Shown piece after piece: positions 61,743 to 64,000 of a DNA stretch of 64,000 nt. The notes below the pieces were generated by a model. The model ran no database searches and was not told the DNA's origin. It saw only the letters and a program-made list of their open reading frames with translations. Source of the DNA: Rhodoferax sp. GTDB lineage: Bacteria; Pseudomonadota; Gammaproteobacteria; Burkholderiales; Burkholderiaceae_C. The translations under genes were made by a program, and so were the position numbers. Location: NCBI RefSeq assembly GCF_018780565.1, contig NZ_JADMJN010000009.1, positions 1-64,000 on the forward strand. The letters are read 5' to 3'. Position 1 is the stretch's first letter. Each line of letters begins with the position of its first letter.

Positions 61743-62114
61743 ATGACCATCAAATACACACCCGACCACGAATGGCTCAAAGTTGACGGCGACATCGCCA
61801 TCGTTGGCATCACCCAGCATGCCCAGGACGCCCTGGGCGACGTGGTGTTCGTGGACCTGCCCGAAGTGGGCAAAACGTTTGCCGCCAAGGACATCGCGGG
61901 TGTGGTCGAGTCGGTGAAAGCCGCTGCCGACGTTTACATGCCCGTGACCGGTGAGGTGACCGAGGTGAACGAGGCCCTGCGCGCTGACCCGGCCCTGGCC
62001 AACTCCGATCCCATGGGCGCAGGCTGGTTCTTCAAGGTGAAGCTCGCCAACCCGGCCGAGCTGGATGCCCTGATGGACGAGACCAGCTACACCAGTTTTT
62101 CCGCCAACGCCTGA
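61743..62114 (+). CDS. gcvH: Glycine cleavage system H protein
   Basis: A 123-residue lipoyl carrier. The lipoylated Lys is in [20 protein letters not shown] and the start is [19 protein letters not shown]. The ATG at 61743 has GGAGA 7 bases upstream; a TTG at 61731 lies within that site and is rejected. It shuttles the aminomethyl group between GcvP and GcvT. Confidence 0.96.
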   Translation: MTIKYTPDHEWLKVDGDIAIVGITQHAQDALGDVVFVDLPEVGKTFAAKDIAGVVESVKAAADVYMPVTGEVTEVNEALRADPALANSDPMGAGWFFKVKLANPAELDALMDETSYTSFSANA

Positions 62115-62128
62115 ACCAGGGAATTTTC

Positions 62129-64000
62129 ATGTTGATGCAATCCGCCAAACCCTTGAGCGAGTTGGAGAACGCCTCCGAATTTCTGGCCCGCCACATTGGC
62201 GTGGACGCCACCGATGAGGCATTGATGCTCAAAGTCGTGGGTTCCAGTTCGCGCCGTGAGTTGATCGACGGCATCGTGCCGCGCTCGATCGCGCGCACCA
62301 GCCGCATGGCCATCCCGGAAGCGGTCACCGAAGCGCAGGCGCTGGCAGAACTGAAAGCGATTGCATCCAAGAACCAGGTGTTCAGAAGCCATATCGGTCA
62401 AGGCTATTACGACACGCACACGCCGGGCGTGATTCTGCGCAATATCCTGGAAAACCCCGCCTGGTACACCGCTTACACGCCTTACCAGGCCGAGATCAGC
62501 CAGGGGCGCATGGAAGCGCTGGTGAACTTCCAGACCATGGTCACCGACCTCACCGGCATGCCTATGGCCAATGCCTCCATGCTGGACGAAGCCACGGCGG
62601 CGGCCGAAGCCATGACACTGGCCTTGCGCGTGGGCAAATCCAAATCCACCACTTTCTTTGTCGACAGCGAAGTCCTGCCGCAAACGCTGGAGGTGATCCA
62701 GACCCGAGCCCGCCCCCTGGGGCTGACGGTCAAGGTCTGCACGGGCGATGAAGCCTTGCACGAGGAAAGCTTTGGCGTGCTGCTGCAATACCCCGGCGTG
62801 AGCGGTGTGGTGCGCGACGACCGGCACTGGATCTCGCAGTACAAGACCCGTGGCGGCGTGGTCATCATGGCGGCCGATCTGCTGGCGCTCACGCTGCTGA
62901 CACCACCCGGTGAGCTGGGTGCCGACATTGCCGTAGGCACCACCCAGCGCTTTGGAATGCCCCTGTGCAATGGCGGCCCGCATGCCGCCTACCTGGCCTG
63001 CCGCGACGAATTCAAACGCTCCATGCCCGGCCGTCTGGTAGGTGTGAGCGTGGACGTGCACGGCAACCCCACTTACCGCTTGGCGCTGCAGACGCGCGAG
63101 CAACACATTCGCCGTGAAAAAGCCACCTCCAACATCTGCACCGCGCAAGTCCTGCCCGCCGTGGTAGCCAGCATGTACGCGGTGTACCACGGCCCGCAGG
63201 GCCTCAAGCGCATCGCCCAGCGTGTGGCCTCGTTCACGGCCGTGCTGGCGCGTGGCCTGCAGGAAATGGGCTACAGCCTGGCCAACAGCACCGCGTTTGA
63301 CACGCTCACCGTCAACACGGCTGGCGCTACAGATTTAATAGCTGAACGCGCACGTTCTGCGGGGGCCAACCTGCGTTTAGTCTCCAAAGAATGCCTCGGT
63401 ATATCGCTGGACGAAACCACCACCCGCGAAGGCATTGAACAACTGTGGGCCTTCTTTGCCAAAGGCGGCCAGGTTCTGCCCAAAGTTGCCGCCAGCGAAA
63501 AAGGCATCGAACCACTCATCCCGGCTGAGCTGCGTCGCACCAGTGCCTACCTGGCGCATCCGGTGTTCAACACGCACCACTCCGAGACCGGCATGCTGCG
63601 CTACATCCGCCGCCTGAGCGACAAGGATCTGGCGCTGGACCGCAGCATGATCCCGTTGGGCAGCTGCACCATGAAGCTCAATGCCACCAGCGAGATGATT
63701 CCCATCACCTGGCCCGAGTTTGCTTCCCTGCACCCCTTTGCACCGCACGAGCAGTTGCAGGGCTACCGCGAGCTGGACGCACAACTGCGCACCTGGCTGT
63801 GCCAGGCCACGGGCTATGCCGGCATCAGCCTGCAACCCAATGCCGGCTCGCAAGGCGAGTACGCCGGGCTGCTGGTCATCAAGGCCTACCACGAGGCCCA
63901 TGGCCAGGGCCACCGCAACATTTGCCTGATACCCTCCAGCGCCCACGGCACCAACCCCGCCAGCGCGCAAATGGTGGGCATGACGGTGGTGGTCACGGCC
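62129..64000 (+). CDS. gcvP: Glycine decarboxylase P protein (partial, runs off window)
   Basis: The first 624 codons of an expected 950-970. It starts [20 protein letters not shown] (ATG 62135 is an alternative). Family segments are [39 protein letters not shown] and, near the edge, [20 protein letters not shown] and [20 protein letters not shown]. The PLP-binding Lys lies beyond the window. It decarboxylates glycine. A GCTA-N9-TAGC element (63326-63342) lies in frame in the [10 protein letters not shown] segment. The frame is open to the end. Confidence 0.93.
   Translation, partial: MLMQSAKPLSELENASEFLARHIGVDATDEALMLKVVGSSSRRELIDGIVPRSIARTSRMAIPEAVTEAQALAELKAIASKNQVFRSHIGQGYYDTHTPGVILRNILENPAWYTAYTPYQAEISQGRMEALVNFQTMVTDLTGMPMANASMLDEATAAAEAMTLALRVGKSKSTTFFVDSEVLPQTLEVIQTRARPLGLTVKVCTGDEALHEESFGVLLQYPGVSGVVRDDRHWISQYKTRGGVVIMAADLLALTLLTPPGELGADIAVGTTQRFGMPLCNGGPHAAYLACRDEFKRSMPGRLVGVSVDVHGNPTYRLALQTREQHIRREKATSNICTAQVLPAVVASMYAVYHGPQGLKRIAQRVASFTAVLARGLQEMGYSLANSTAFDTLTVNTAGATDLIAERARSAGANLRLVSKECLGISLDETTTREGIEQLWAFFAKGGQVLPKVAASEKGIEPLIPAELRRTSAYLAHPVFNTHHSETGMLRYIRRLSDKDLALDRSMIPLGSCTMKLNATSEMIPITWPEFASLHPFAPHEQLQGYRELDAQLRTWLCQATGYAGISLQPNAGSQGEYAGLLVIKAYHEAHGQGHRNICLIPSSAHGTNPASAQMVGMTVVVTA

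Noticed and set aside
62087..63190. 367-codon minus-strand frame opposite gcvP
   Set aside because: Antisense to gcvP, which is open over the full stretch.
1..64000. CRISPR arrays, rRNA genes, insertion sequences and phage genes
   Set aside because: None of their repeats or hallmark genes were seen on either strand.

Overview
The window looks like a chromosomal segment of a betaproteobacterium of the order Burkholderiales, most likely Comamonadaceae (Rhodoferax/Polaromonas-like). This rests on protein style (ClpX, Lon, trigger factor, MSHA proteins, HpnCDE), a GC-rich composition, the tandem glycine riboswitch before gcvT, and scattered AT-rich GCTA/TAGC mini-palindromes. It is an inference from the sequence alone; no 16S gene is present.

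Region 1 (1-17935, minus strand) is a complete MSHA-type type IV pilus cluster: mshE, mshG, mshF, the pilin mshA, mshC, mshD, mshO, mshP, mshQ, then mshI, mshI2, mshJ, mshK, mshL, mshM, mshN, and last a DUF3391/HD-GYP gene that stops just after its GYP motif. Most neighbours overlap by 4-8 bases. An intrinsic terminator after mshA separates the abundant pilin from the minor pilins. A c-di-GMP-binding motor ATPase (MshE) at one end and a possible c-di-GMP phosphodiesterase at the other suggest local c-di-GMP control.

Region 2 (18052-25336, minus strand) holds a conserved acidic protein gene, tRNA-Leu(UAA), tRNA-Cys and tRNA-Gly with hairpins between them, lon (with a sigma32-like promoter), clpX, clpP, tig and tRNA-Leu(UAG). 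Region 3 (25394-29750, minus) is an RND efflux pair with a strong promoter whose start overlaps a TetR-type palindrome. Region 4 (29836-35371, plus) is hpnC-hpnD-hpnE (squalene synthesis) coupled to a penicillin-acylase-family gene. Region 5 (35389-41163) is mixed housekeeping: a HAD hydrolase, hemH, small membrane proteins, a methyltransferase, a membrane-anchored Mrr-like nuclease and an FAD-linked oxidase.

Region 6 (41246-52341) is a probable hydrocarbon or alcohol utilisation locus. A ferredoxin, a CYP153-type P450 and a sigma54 activator lie in one direction. They are followed by a near-consensus sigma54 promoter that reads into a branched-chain-type ABC transporter (livK-G-F-H-M) and an alpha/beta hydrolase. 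A zinc alcohol dehydrogenase is divergent from the ferredoxin, and its 3' end overlaps a PEP-CTERM protein gene. Region 7 (52757-55683) has two carboxymuconolactone-decarboxylase-fold genes and then a small integron-cassette cluster without an integrase: two cassette-like genes, one complete attC, one half attC, and a long inverted repeat. Region 8 (55684-58387, minus) is thioesterase, ubiC, an EamA transporter and an SDR. Region 9 (58524-64000, plus) is ETF-ubiquinone oxidoreductase, then a tandem glycine riboswitch and gcvT-gcvH-gcvP, with gcvP cut by the window edge.
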